The notes beneath the pieces are model-generated. The model made no database searches. It saw only the letters and a program-made list of their open reading frames with translations, and was not told where the DNA came from. Below, in pieces: positions 48,559 to 57,641 of a stretch of DNA of 64,000 nt; within the stretch, counting starts at the first letter, position 1; every line of letters begins with the position of its first letter. Location of the stretch: NCBI RefSeq assembly GCF_003231275.1, contig NZ_QKVL01000006.1, forward strand, positions 124,001-188,000, in the 5' to 3' direction. Origin of the DNA: Pseudomonas huaxiensis. GTDB taxonomy: Bacteria > Pseudomonadota > Gammaproteobacteria > Pseudomonadales > Pseudomonadaceae. Position numbers and translations under genes: made by a program.

Positions 48559-48575
48559 GAGGCCCAGAGCACCCC

Positions 48576-49400
48576 CTACAAATCCCGATCCAGCCCAAAT
48601 TTCTTCTTCAACACCTTATCCAGCAACCGCGTCGGCAACCAACTCGCCAGCCACGGCAACGCCCGACTCCCATTCCCCAACCGCACCAGCGGCGGTGTCG
48701 GGCTTTGCTGCGCTGCCTTGAGCAATCCCTTGGCGAACTCCGTGGCCGGGGTCGGCTTGTCCTGCGAGGCCCGCGCCCGCGCTCGAATGCTTTCACGCAT
48801 CGGCCACCACGCCGATTCCGGCTTCAGCAACTGCTCAGCCTCATGCCCGGCATTGCTGGCGAAACTGGACTGGATCGCCCCCGGCTGCACTTCCATCACC
48901 CGGATGCCAAAGGGCGACAATTCAAGCCGCAACGCATCGCTCAACGCATGCACCGCCGCCTTCGACGCGCAGTAGGCACCGGCGAACGGTGTCACCAACA
49001 CGCCGGACACGCTGCCGATATTCACCACCAGCCCGCGGTTGCGCCGTAGCAAGCCGAACAGCGCGCGAGTGACCCCGATCACGGCAAACACATTGGTTTC
49101 GAACTGCCGGCGCATCGCCTCGACGCCGCCGTCCAGCAGCGGCCCCATGGCGCCGTAGCCGGCGTTGTTGATCAGCACATCGAGGCCGCCGTGGGCGTAG
49201 TCGATTTCTTCGCTCAAGTGTTGCAGAGCCTGTGGATCGTTCACGTCCAGTTGGCGGGCGCGAAACCCGGCGGACGTCAGCGCCGCCACATCCTCGGCCT
49301 TGCGTGCCGTGGCCCAGACCTCGTAGCCCGCCTGTTTGAACGTGTCGGCCAGGGCACGGCCGATACCACTGGAGCAACCGGTGATGAGAGCGATGGGCAT
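48576..49400 (-). CDS. SDR family oxidoreductase
   Basis: A 274-residue short-chain dehydrogenase. TGCSSGIGRALA is at residues 7-18, NNAGYGAMG follows the fourth strand, the catalytic Ser is in GSVSG and the Tyr and Lys in YCASKAA. The C-terminus (PWLASWLPTRLLDKVLKKKFG) is helical and basic and may touch membranes, as in the DltE/retinol-dehydrogenase-like SDRs. ATG 49400 follows AAGGA by 7 nt. It probably shares a transcript with the membrane-protein gene upstream. Confidence 0.87.
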   Translation of the reverse strand: MPIALITGCSSGIGRALADTFKQAGYEVWATARKAEDVAALTSAGFRARQLDVNDPQALQHLSEEIDYAHGGLDVLINNAGYGAMGPLLDGGVEAMRRQFETNVFAVIGVTRALFGLLRRNRGLVVNIGSVSGVLVTPFAGAYCASKAAVHALSDALRLELSPFGIRVMEVQPGAIQSSFASNAGHEAEQLLKPESAWWPMRESIRARARASQDKPTPATEFAKGLLKAAQQSPTPPLVRLGNGSRALPWLASWLPTRLLDKVLKKKFGLDRDL

Positions 49401-49454
49401 GGGGCGGTCCTTCGTTTGATTCAGGAAGAGGGGATTGTGCCGCAGTGGAAACAT

Positions 49455-49919
49455 CTAGTTGGCGAAGCTGCCTTGCAGGTGCTCGGCGCGAAACTCCAGG
49501 GTTTGTGGCCGATAACCGGGACGCACCGGCGGAAGGGGCAGGCAGTCGCTCCAGCTGGCGCCGGCCTGGAGTTCGCCAGGTCCACGGTAGCGGGGCGCGG
49601 CGTAGGTGTTTTCGGCGAGGTTGACGCTGTCGCCCGGCGCATAGGCCGCAACCCGCCAATGCAACTCCACCAGTGGCACGTCGTTGCCGTTGTTCATCTT
49701 CACCCGCAACGGGCGCCCGACGGGGCACTCTTGCGGCGCGTAGTCCAGGCGCAATTCCAGCCGGGCCAGTTGGCGTGCTTCGCGGTTATCCAGCCAGACC
49801 ACCCAGGCGCCGACCATGACCAGCCCGAGCAGCGCCGCCAGCGAGACCGGCAGCGCCTTGGCCGGGTAGCGCAGCAGCAGGACCAACCAGGTGAGGATGA
49901 GCAGGATGCCGATGATCAT
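49455..49919 (-). CDS. conserved inner-membrane protein of unknown function
   Basis: A 154-residue protein. Two membrane segments near the N-terminus (about residues 1-19 and 24-43) are followed by a soluble beta-rich domain with RLDYAPQECPVGRPLRVKMN and ELHWRVAAYAPGDS, which looks immunoglobulin-like. I place the start at ATG 49919; no clear ribosome site is seen there, and the frame is open to 50081. It precedes the SDR gene by 54 bp. I do not recognise the family. Confidence 0.65.
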   Translation of the reverse strand: MIIGILLILTWLVLLLRYPAKALPVSLAALLGLVMVGAWVVWLDNREARQLARLELRLDYAPQECPVGRPLRVKMNNGNDVPLVELHWRVAAYAPGDSVNLAENTYAAPRYRGPGELQAGASWSDCLPLPPVRPGYRPQTLEFRAEHLQGSFAN

Positions 49920-50138
49920 GTCCAGTACCGAAACAGAAGGGTTCCTTGATCCTAGCGGCAAGGGGGGCGGACTGTCATGTTTGTCTGGGGGAAATGGGGC
50001 GTTGGTGCTTTCAAGTGCATGGCAATGAGTTTTCAGCGCCGTTGAGATCGAGCGAGCAGGATATCTCTGGACCTGCACCAAGCGGGCCTCACCCGAACCC
50101 CAAGCAGCCGTGCCCCGAAGGACACGGCCCGGTCATCT
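49920..50138. repeat. gap after algA with REP-flank remnant and hairpin
   Basis: TTTTCAGCGCCGTTGAGATC starting near 50031 matches the flank of the 32.5-kb composite REP but lacks the REP core. A hairpin CCGTGCCC / GGACACGG (50108-50127) lies just past the algA stop and may end the alginate transcript, although there is no T tract. Confidence 0.55.
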
Positions 50139-51590
50139 TTACTGCGCAATCGTCTTGATCGACACCCCACGCTCGATCGGCGTCGAGCGCCCGTAGATGT
50201 CTTCGAAGCGCTCGATATCATCCTCACCCAGGTAACTGCCGGACTGCACTTCGATGATTTCCAGCGGAATCTTGCCGGGGTTGCGCAGGCGGTGGATGGA
50301 GGCGATCGGGATGTAGGTGGACTGGTTTTCGGTGAGCAGGAACACGTTCTCGTCGCAGGTCACTTCGGCGGTGCCGGTGACCACGATCCAGTGTTCAGCA
50401 CGGTGGTGGTGCATTTGCAGCGACAGGCTGGCTCCCGGCTTGACGGTGATGTGCTTGACCTGGAAGCGCCCGCCCATGTCCACCGAGTCATACGAGCCCC
50501 ACGGTCGGTAGACCTCGCAGTGGTTTTGCGTCTCGCTGCGGCCTTGGGCGTCGAGGGTGTTGACCATCTGCTTGACGCCCTGAACCTTGTCCTTGTGGGC
50601 GATCATCATGGCGTCCTTGGTCTCGACCACGACGATGTTTTCCAGGCCAATCACCGACACCAGTTTGCCGTTGCCGTGGATCATGCAGTTGTGGCTGTCC
50701 TGCACCACCACGTCGCCCTTGGTGACGTTGCCGTTGTCGTCTTTCGGGTGCACGTCCCATAGCGACGACCAGCAGCCGACATCGCTCCAGCCCGCAGACA
50801 GCGGCACCACGCAGGCGCGCTGGGTTTTTTCCATCACGGCGTAGTCGATGGAGTTGTCCGGGCAGCAGGCGAAGGTGGCCTCGTCGATGCTCAGGCTGTC
50901 GCCGTCTTCCTGGCTGCGTTCGAGGGTCAGCAGGCAGGTGTCGTAGATGTCCGGGTCGTGCTTTTTCAGCTCTTCGAGGAAGCGGCTGGCGCGGAACAGG
51001 AACATGCCGCTGTTCCAGAAATAACCGCCGGCATCGACGAATTCGCGGGCGCGTTTTTCATCGGGTTTTTCCACGAACTGCGCCACCCGGCTGACGCCTT
51101 CGGGCAGCAGCGCGTCCTGGCTGGAGCGGATGTAGCCGTAACCGGTTTCCGGTTTGGTCGCGGGGATGCCGAACAGCACCATCTCGCCGCGCTCGGCGGC
51201 CACGGTGGCCAGGGCGAGGGCGCGTTGCAGGGCTTTCTGGTCGTCGATCACGTGGTCGGCCGGCAGCACCAGCATCAACTCGTCACGGCCTTCATTGATC
51301 AGCTTCATCGCACTCAGCGCCACCGCCGGTGCGGTGTTGCGGCCGAAGGGTTCCATGAGGATGGCCTGGGTCTCCAGGCTCAGGGTGCTCAGTTGCTCGT
51401 TGACGATGAACCGGTGGTCTTTGTTGCAGACCACGATGGGCGTGTCCATGCCGTCGAACACCAGTCGCGACAGGGTCTGCTGGAACAGCGTGTGTTCGCC
51501 GGTGAGGGCCAGGAACTGCTTGGGGAATTGCTTGCGCGACAGTGGCCACAGACGCGAACCGTTACCGCCGGACAGGATGACTGGAATCAT
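50139..51590 (-). CDS. algA: mannose-1-phosphate guanylyltransferase / mannose-6-phosphate isomerase
   Basis: A 483-residue bifunctional enzyme giving mannose-6-P and GDP-mannose for alginate. The N-terminal transferase begins MIPVILSGGNGSRLWPLSRK, the pyrophosphorylase signature, and has FVEKPDEKRA. The C-terminal cupin isomerase holds the metal motif QMHHHRAEHWIVVTG. It is the last gene of the operon, as in other pseudomonads. No downstream alginate gene follows. Confidence 0.97.
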   Translation of the reverse strand: MIPVILSGGNGSRLWPLSRKQFPKQFLALTGEHTLFQQTLSRLVFDGMDTPIVVCNKDHRFIVNEQLSTLSLETQAILMEPFGRNTAPAVALSAMKLINEGRDELMLVLPADHVIDDQKALQRALALATVAAERGEMVLFGIPATKPETGYGYIRSSQDALLPEGVSRVAQFVEKPDEKRAREFVDAGGYFWNSGMFLFRASRFLEELKKHDPDIYDTCLLTLERSQEDGDSLSIDEATFACCPDNSIDYAVMEKTQRACVVPLSAGWSDVGCWSSLWDVHPKDDNGNVTKGDVVVQDSHNCMIHGNGKLVSVIGLENIVVVETKDAMMIAHKDKVQGVKQMVNTLDAQGRSETQNHCEVYRPWGSYDSVDMGGRFQVKHITVKPGASLSLQMHHHRAEHWIVVTGTAEVTCDENVFLLTENQSTYIPIASIHRLRNPGKIPLEIIEVQSGSYLGEDDIERFEDIYGRSTPIERGVSIKTIAQ

Positions 51591-51627
51591 GGGTGTTCTC
51601 CGAATCGTTCAATAAAGGGCAGTGGGA

Positions 51628-52284
51628 TTAACGGGTCGATACCGGGCGCTTGACCCAGACCGGGGACAGCGTGTTGCCGGAACCGGTGACGTAGAGCACG
51701 GCGGCTTCGCCGCGCTCCAGGGCGACCGGTTTGACGTCGCTGACTTTCTTGTCGCCTTCGTACAGCGCCAGGCTGACCTTGACCGGGTTGATCTCGCGCT
51801 CGCCGCGGCCGCTGGCGGCCACCGGCTTGACCACTTCGGTCTTGCCGTCGGCGGTCTTCAGGGTCAGGGCCTGGTCGCTCAGGTTCTGCACCCGAACCAG
51901 GGATTTCTGCTTGTTGCGAAACGGCGGTTCTTCCACCAGTTGCGGCTTGCCGTTGGCGTGGTTGACCAGGGTGTAGTAGTGGTCCGCAGCCAGTTTTACC
52001 GGCAGGTTGGCGCTGCCGACTTTGGCGCTGTAGTCGCCTTGCGGCATGAAGCTGAAGTCACTGCTGGCCTGCGCCCCGACCTGGTTGATCGGGGTGTTGC
52101 CGACCGTGGCTTCGACCGGCTGGCTGGAGGCGTTGTACAGGCGCACGAAGGTCGAGCCTTTTGGTGCGGTCGGGCCGTAGAGCGCGGCGTCTCCGCCGGC
52201 CCAGGCTTGCAGCGAGGCGAGGGTGAGGCCGGCAGCGAGGGCGCAGGCTTTGGCGATACGGTGCTTGGAAGTGTGCAAGGTCAT
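51628..52284 (-). CDS. algF: alginate O-acetylation adaptor AlgF
   Basis: A 218-residue periplasmic protein with a signal peptide (about residues 1-29, LQAWA-GG) and beta-rich body. DAALYGPTAPKGSTFVRLYN is characteristic of AlgF. In the acetylation complex with AlgI, AlgJ and AlgX it is thought to pass acetyl groups or scaffold partners. It lies 13 bp after algJ and 37 bp before algA. Confidence 0.93.
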   Translation of the reverse strand: MTLHTSKHRIAKACALAAGLTLASLQAWAGGDAALYGPTAPKGSTFVRLYNASSQPVEATVGNTPINQVGAQASSDFSFMPQGDYSAKVGSANLPVKLAADHYYTLVNHANGKPQLVEEPPFRNKQKSLVRVQNLSDQALTLKTADGKTEVVKPVAASGRGEREINPVKVSLALYEGDKKVSDVKPVALERGEAAVLYVTGSGNTLSPVWVKRPVSTR

Positions 52285-52297
52285 GTGCGTTTCCTCT

Positions 52298-53455
52298 TCA
52301 GTGTTCCGTCCGATGGGACGACAGGGCCAGCTCTTGATGGGATGTACGGGTTTTTTTCAGTTGCGCGATCCAGTGCGGATCGAAGCCGCTGAGATCGTTC
52401 TTGATTGGCAGATAACGCTCGGGGAATTCCCAGACCACGACTTGTGGCGGGCTGTTTTTGAATTCGTCGCTTTGCAGGTACTTGAGCATTGGCAGGATTG
52501 GGCCGTGGCCGTCTTCGGCGTAGTTGGCCACGTCGCTGCGCAGCGCTTGTTGAAGCGCGCCGAGGAAGTTCCAGTTGGGGTTGGCGCTGTAGCTGGTGCC
52601 GACCAGTGCTACCGGAATCTGCTTGTCGGCGAACAGCGCGCCGTCGTCGCCGTTGCCTTCTTCGGTGGCGCGGGTGCTGCGTTTTTGCAGTTGGTCGGGC
52701 TTGGGCAGCAGGTTGCTGAACAGCGGGTCCAGCGGCAGGAAGTTGGTCAGGTCGCCCTTGTACGGCGTCTGTTGCTGGTTCTCGGTGACGAAGGTCTGCG
52801 GCTCGCCGTTGAGCAGGGTCTGCCGGGCCACGGCTTCGGCCAGTTGCTGGGCGGCGACTTCCGCGCCCATCGGCGTCCAGTGGCTGTCGGTGCGCAGGAA
52901 CACCTGGCCGCGGGACTTGGCCGCTTGCAGCGGGCCGAACAGGTCCGGGGCGAAGATGTTGGCCTGGCGGGCCTGGGCGTGGAAGGCGTTGTAGAGGTCA
53001 TCGTGAAGGCTGGCTGGGGCCTGCTCGCCGATGTACTCGGGATAGACCCGCGCCTTGGCCGGGACGATCGCCAGCACCAGTTCCACTCCGTGCTCGCGCA
53101 GGGTGTCGCGCACGCCGCGCAGCAGGGCGAGGTTCTCGGCCTGGGTCTGTTCGGCGTTGGCCGCCGGCTTGAATTCCTCGTCGCTGAACAGCCACTGGTC
53201 GCGGCCCAGGACCACGCCGGGACGGCCTTCATTGAACAGCTTGAAGTCCAGCGCCGCCCACAGGTTGGTGCCGATGCGCTTGAGCGGGAATTGCTCGTCG
53301 TAGTGGGTTTCGGCGGCCTTGGCCAGCTTGCCGTCGAGCAGGCTCATCTGCGCCGTGCGCTGGAAGCCGCCGAGCCCGCCGAGGGACCACAGGCCCAGCG
53401 CCGCCAACAGCGCGAGGAACAGCAGGGAGTAGAGGATGCGTAATGATCGGGTCAT
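52298..53455 (-). CDS. algJ: alginate O-acetyltransferase AlgJ
   Basis: A 385-residue SGNH-like enzyme tethered by an N-terminal membrane helix (residues 7-28). The Asp-His pair in RTDSHWTPMG and the Ser in VGTSYS form the family triad. It contributes to O-acetylation of periplasmic alginate. algI lies 11 bp upstream and algF 13 bp downstream. Confidence 0.95.
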   Translation of the reverse strand: MTRSLRILYSLLFLALLAALGLWSLGGLGGFQRTAQMSLLDGKLAKAAETHYDEQFPLKRIGTNLWAALDFKLFNEGRPGVVLGRDQWLFSDEEFKPAANAEQTQAENLALLRGVRDTLREHGVELVLAIVPAKARVYPEYIGEQAPASLHDDLYNAFHAQARQANIFAPDLFGPLQAAKSRGQVFLRTDSHWTPMGAEVAAQQLAEAVARQTLLNGEPQTFVTENQQQTPYKGDLTNFLPLDPLFSNLLPKPDQLQKRSTRATEEGNGDDGALFADKQIPVALVGTSYSANPNWNFLGALQQALRSDVANYAEDGHGPILPMLKYLQSDEFKNSPPQVVVWEFPERYLPIKNDLSGFDPHWIAQLKKTRTSHQELALSSHRTEH

Positions 53456-53466
53456 GGTCGGCTCGC

Positions 53467-54924
53467 TCAGAACTGGAAGTAGAGGAAGGGCGAGTAGCTC
53501 TGCGCCGAGAGCTTGAGGATCGAGGCCACGAACAGCATCAGCACCAGCACGCGGGTGGCGTAGAGGCTCCAGTCGAGGCCGACGCTGCCGTCGTTGTGGA
53601 TCACCACCGGGCTGGCTTTGGCGGTCGGTTTGGCGTTGCGATAGAAGTCGCGCAGGCCGAACCAGGCCAGGGTGATGTAGGCCAGGATCAGCGTTGCCAC
53701 TTGCAGGCCGGTGAGGCTGGCGCGGTTGAGTTCCGAGAGGCTCCAGTCGCCGAGGCTGAACATGGCGGCGTACATGCGGCCGGCGACGTGCAGGTTTTCA
53801 GCGCGGAAGATTACCCAGCCGATCACCACCAGCAGGAAGGTGAAGGCCCATTTGACCGGGTTGAAGCGTTGCGGATTGGTGTCCAGGCCCAGCGCCCGCT
53901 CGATCGCCAGCCACATGCCGTGCCAGGCGCCCCAGAGGATGTAGGTGAAGTTGGCGCCGTGCCACAGGCCGCCCAGCAGCATGGTCAGGAACAGGTTGCG
54001 GTAGGTGGCGAAGGTGCCGCCGCGATTGCCGCCGAGGGTGATGTACAGGTAGTCGCGCAGCCAGGTCGACAGGCTGATGTGCCAGCGCCGCCAGAACTCG
54101 GTGATCGACTGGCTGATGTACGGCTGCTTGAAGTTCTCCATGAAGCGGAAGCCCATCATCAGGCCGAGACCGATGGCCATGTCGCTGTAACCGGAGAAGT
54201 CGAAGTACAGCTGTGCGGTGTAGGCCAGCGCGCCGAGCCAGGCATCGCCGGTGGTGGGGTTTTCCAGGGCGAAGCAATGGTCGGCGACCACCGCCAGGGT
54301 GTCGGCGATGAACACTTTCTTGATGAAGCCCTGCATGAAGCGGGTGCAGCCTTCGGCGAACTTGTCGACGGTGTGGGTGCGGTGGTTGAACTGGTCGGCC
54401 AGGTCCTTGAAGCGCAGCACGGGGCCGGCGATCAGGTGCGGGAAGATCGCGACGAAGGCGGCGAAGTCGATCAGGTTGCGGGTGGCCGGGGTGTCGCCGC
54501 GGTACACGTCGATGATGTAGCTGATGGACTCGAAGATGTAGAACGAGATCCCGATCGGCAGCAGCACGTGGGTGAGGATGAACGGTTCGAGGCCGAACGA
54601 CGTCATGATCGCGTTGATGCTGTCGACGCCGAAGTTGGCGTACTTGAAGTAGCCGAGGATGCACAGGTCCACCGCCACGCCGAGCAGCAGCCAGCGTTGT
54701 GCGGATTTGGTGCGCACGCCGGCGGCGCCGACTTTCAGGCCGATCCAGTAGTTCCACAGGGTGACTCCGGCGAACAACGCGAGGAAGTCCACCCGCCACC
54801 AGGCGTAGAACAGGTAGCTGGCCAGCAGCAACAGCAGGTTGCGGTAGCGTTGCCCGCTCAGGTAGTACAGGCCGAGGAAGGTCGGCAAAAACAGGAACAG
54901 GAACACGTTGGACGAGAAAACCAT
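53467..54924 (-). CDS. algI: alginate O-acetylation MBOAT protein AlgI
   Basis: A 485-residue polytopic membrane acyltransferase that moves acetyl groups across the inner membrane. It starts MVFSSNVFLFLFLPTFLGLY and has about ten hydrophobic segments. The MBOAT histidines are in RRWHISLSTWLRDYLYI and LLGGLWHGANFTYILWGAWHG in part. The gap to algL upstream (54925-55097) is filled by a REP pair, unusual for this tight operon. Confidence 0.96.
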   Translation of the reverse strand: MVFSSNVFLFLFLPTFLGLYYLSGQRYRNLLLLLASYLFYAWWRVDFLALFAGVTLWNYWIGLKVGAAGVRTKSAQRWLLLGVAVDLCILGYFKYANFGVDSINAIMTSFGLEPFILTHVLLPIGISFYIFESISYIIDVYRGDTPATRNLIDFAAFVAIFPHLIAGPVLRFKDLADQFNHRTHTVDKFAEGCTRFMQGFIKKVFIADTLAVVADHCFALENPTTGDAWLGALAYTAQLYFDFSGYSDMAIGLGLMMGFRFMENFKQPYISQSITEFWRRWHISLSTWLRDYLYITLGGNRGGTFATYRNLFLTMLLGGLWHGANFTYILWGAWHGMWLAIERALGLDTNPQRFNPVKWAFTFLLVVIGWVIFRAENLHVAGRMYAAMFSLGDWSLSELNRASLTGLQVATLILAYITLAWFGLRDFYRNAKPTAKASPVVIHNDGSVGLDWSLYATRVLVLMLFVASILKLSAQSYSPFLYFQF

Positions 54925-55016
54925 CCCGGTTCTCCTTGTTGTTCAAGCATCCGGGGCAACAGCGCCCCCCAAACCCCCCGCTGTTTGGCGGGGGAAACCA
55001 GTGTTTCAAGATCCTT

Positions 55017-55101
55017 GTAGGAGCGAGCTTGCTCGCGATCGCGTCAGCAGGTCCGGCGCCGGTGTCCGGGCGGGCCTCATCGCGAGCAAGCTCGCTCCTA
55101 C
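55017..55101. repeat. inverted REP pair at the algL 3' end
   Basis: GTAGGAGCGAGCTTGCTCGCGAT (55017-55039) faces its exact reverse complement at 55079-55101. The outer edge overlaps the algL stop codon (55098-55100), which is the TAG inside GTAGGAGCGAG. It separates algL from algI. Confidence 0.92.
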
Positions 55102-56186
55102 CGGGCTCCCGGGTCGTACACCCGCGTCACATCCCCGCCGAGGCGGAAGCTGTTGAAGGGCTGCAGGTCATGCCGGCGCTGCTGCACGTCGGCGCCGCAG
55201 GCGTAGACGCTGCACCACGGCTCCAGCCAGGCGTACTTGCTGCCGACCTTGAGGTCTTTCATGTCCTGGTCTTCGCCGTTCTTGCGCTCGAACGCCGACG
55301 GGTCCTTCGACCCGCTCAGCACCCGATCCCCCAGCCGCTTGAGGGCCTGATGGTTTTCATCGCGCAGGTCCACGCCGTTGACCTGGGCGAAGCTGGCGAT
55401 CATCGCCAGCGGCGGCAGGGCGTAGTTGTGGTAGGCGAGGGCGCGTTGTTTGCGCTTGAGTTCGTTGGGCAAGAAACCCTGGTCGTCGATCTGGTTGGCG
55501 GCGACGCGGTATTCCTTCACCGACCAGTCGAACAGGTCACGACGATCAGTAGCGACGGCGGTCGCCATTACCGACCAGGCGGCCCAGTAGCTGTGGTTGT
55601 TGATCTTGGCCAGCGGCAGGTTGCTCCAGTCGCTGACCACCTGGTCAGCCAGGCGGCCGAACCATTTTTCAATTTCTTCAGCCTGGGCCTGATGTGCTGC
55701 CAGCGGCCGCGCATTGGAGAACTTCAGGCGCAGCCAGGCGCTGCTCATGCTGCCCAGCGCCCATTTGCGCATCGACTTGCCGGTGTGGTTGAAGTCTTTC
55801 GACAGCAGCGCATCGGCCCGTGCCCAGGTGCCCAGCCAGGTGAGCGTGCAGTCCAGTTGTTGCGGACGGCCATCGCGCAGGTAGCGGTTGACCTGCTGGG
55901 CGACGCCGCGCTCCAGGGTGGTGATGCTGGCGGTGGAGTCGCGGAAGGCCTGTTCGGCGTCTTCGTTGAGGGTCGAGCGGGCGCGGTCCGAGCCTTCGTA
56001 CTTGCTGCGAAATTGCAGCTTGCCGGTATAAGGCGTCGGTACGGCATCGCACTTGAAGTCGTTCTTGCCGGTTTTCTGTTTCTCGATGCCGGCGTAGTAA
56101 CCGGGCGGCGGCACCAGCCCGGCAGCCATGACCTGGCCGCCGAGGCTGAGCAGTACCGCGCTGGCGAGCATGCTGAGTCTGTTCAT
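55098..56186 (-). CDS. algL: alginate lyase AlgL
   Basis: A 362-residue periplasmic PL5 lyase that clears misplaced polymer during export. The signal peptide is about residues 1-21 (LGGQVMA-AG). The catalytic region holds [19 protein letters not shown] (Asn-His) and the Tyr/Arg-rich barrel; the end has [15 protein letters not shown]. The start is ATG 56186, 7 bp after algX. The last sense codons are DPGAR and then a TAG that belongs to the adjacent REP, so the C-terminus may differ from relatives. Confidence 0.95.
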   Translation of the reverse strand: MNRLSMLASAVLLSLGGQVMAAGLVPPPGYYAGIEKQKTGKNDFKCDAVPTPYTGKLQFRSKYEGSDRARSTLNEDAEQAFRDSTASITTLERGVAQQVNRYLRDGRPQQLDCTLTWLGTWARADALLSKDFNHTGKSMRKWALGSMSSAWLRLKFSNARPLAAHQAQAEEIEKWFGRLADQVVSDWSNLPLAKINNHSYWAAWSVMATAVATDRRDLFDWSVKEYRVAANQIDDQGFLPNELKRKQRALAYHNYALPPLAMIASFAQVNGVDLRDENHQALKRLGDRVLSGSKDPSAFERKNGEDQDMKDLKVGSKYAWLEPWCSVYACGADVQQRRHDLQPFNSFRLGGDVTRVYDPGAR

Positions 56187-56193
56187 GGTGTCC

Positions 56194-57630
56194 TCACAGT
56201 CCGGCCTGGGCGTTGCGCGAGGCATCGCCTGAACCGCGTTTGCACAAGGTGGCCTGCACCTTCTGGCTGCCGTTTTCCGGACCCTGGAGTTCCACGGCCA
56301 GCAAGGTCTGCCCGGCCCAGTCCTCGTCCTCGCGCAACTGGAAGGTGAAACGGCCATCGGTGTCGGAGGTGGTCGGCTTGTCGATCTTCAGGTCTTCGTG
56401 GCGGCCGTTGAGGTACCAGAGGGTGGCCTGCAGGGTCTTCACCGAGGTGTCTTCGAAGCGGATATCGAGCTGGTGATTGCGGTTGGTCAGGTCCTTGATC
56501 ACGCCGTTGCGACCGTTGACCAGCAGCTCGTTGGTGCCCGGCTTGAGCGAGGAACTGGCGCTCATCTGCGCCGGCTTGCCTTCGCAGCCGTTGTCGAGCA
56601 GGGCGAGCATCTGCCGCCAGATGGTTTCCTGGTTGAGCGGGTACAGCGGCGAGAATTCCCAGACCAGAATCTTCGGCGGGTTCTTCTTGAATTCCTCGCT
56701 GCCCAGGTACTGGATCATCGAGCCTTCCAGGCCACCACCGGGGAAGGCGACGTTGAGCACGTCGGCGCCGATGTACTGTTCCAGGAAGCCGGCGAAGTTG
56801 TAGTTCTTGCCGCTGTGGCTGGTGCCGACCAGGGTGATCTGCGCGTTGCCGGAGTCGCCGAACAGGTCGTCGCCGCCGCTTTCGCCCTTGGGTTCGGTGG
56901 CGAACTGGTCCATGTACTGCACCGCGTAGCTGGTGCCGCAGAGCTGGCCGGCGACGTTGTGCAGGGTGCCGGTCTTGCCCATGCGCCCGGATTTGGTCGT
57001 CTCGAATTCCTTGCGCGGGATGCCTTCGAAGGCGGGCATCGAGTGCACCGTCTCGGCCACGATTTTCGCTGCGCGCTCGGCGCCGTAAGGCGTCCAGTGC
57101 TGGTCGCCGCGGAAGTAGAAATCCTTGCCCTGGTCGGCGGCGGCCAGTTGCTCGTTGGTCAGCGGCGACAGGTCGGGCACGTTGTAGCCCATGCCGCCAA
57201 AGCGCTTGAGCATCGCTTTGTAATTGCCGAGGGCCTTCTGGTAGTCGAAGCCGGCTTTGTCGGCGGGGTTGAGCATGTTGCGGTTCACCAGGCCACGGGT
57301 CGGTTGATAAACCACCACCAGCTCGATGCCGCGTGCCTTGAACGCATCGTGGATCTGCTGCAGGCGTTTGTAGCCGGCCGGGGTGGTGCTGAACTCGGTG
57401 CGCAAGTCTTCCTTGGTACGGAACAGCCAGTCGCCCTGGGCCTGCACCAGCGTGGTGAAGTTCTGCTGGTAGCGGGTGGTGTAGCGGCTGGCATCGTGAG
57501 CTTCCGGGCACAGTTGGCAGCAAGGCTCGGCGCTGAAGGTCGGCGCCTTGATCTCGTCGGCGCGCACGCCGTTGCTGATCGCCAGCAGGGCGGCGCTGAG
57601 GCCGAGGAGTTTCATCAGGTGTGGGGTCAT
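56194..57630 (-). CDS. algX: alginate O-acetyltransferase AlgX
   Basis: A 478-residue periplasmic SGNH acetyltransferase with a C-terminal carbohydrate-binding module. Signal peptide about residues 1-24 ([10 protein letters not shown]). The Asp-His pair is in [10 protein letters not shown] and the nucleophile in [14 protein letters not shown] lies 8 nt before ATG 57630; the frame is open to 58554 but overlaps algG antisense to sense. Gene order and length are standard. Confidence 0.96.
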   Translation of the reverse strand: MTPHLMKLLGLSAALLAISNGVRADEIKAPTFSAEPCCQLCPEAHDASRYTTRYQQNFTTLVQAQGDWLFRTKEDLRTEFSTTPAGYKRLQQIHDAFKARGIELVVVYQPTRGLVNRNMLNPADKAGFDYQKALGNYKAMLKRFGGMGYNVPDLSPLTNEQLAAADQGKDFYFRGDQHWTPYGAERAAKIVAETVHSMPAFEGIPRKEFETTKSGRMGKTGTLHNVAGQLCGTSYAVQYMDQFATEPKGESGGDDLFGDSGNAQITLVGTSHSGKNYNFAGFLEQYIGADVLNVAFPGGGLEGSMIQYLGSEEFKKNPPKILVWEFSPLYPLNQETIWRQMLALLDNGCEGKPAQMSASSSLKPGTNELLVNGRNGVIKDLTNRNHQLDIRFEDTSVKTLQATLWYLNGRHEDLKIDKPTTSDTDGRFTFQLREDEDWAGQTLLAVELQGPENGSQKVQATLCKRGSGDASRNAQAGL

Positions 57631-57641
57631 GTCGGGCTTCC

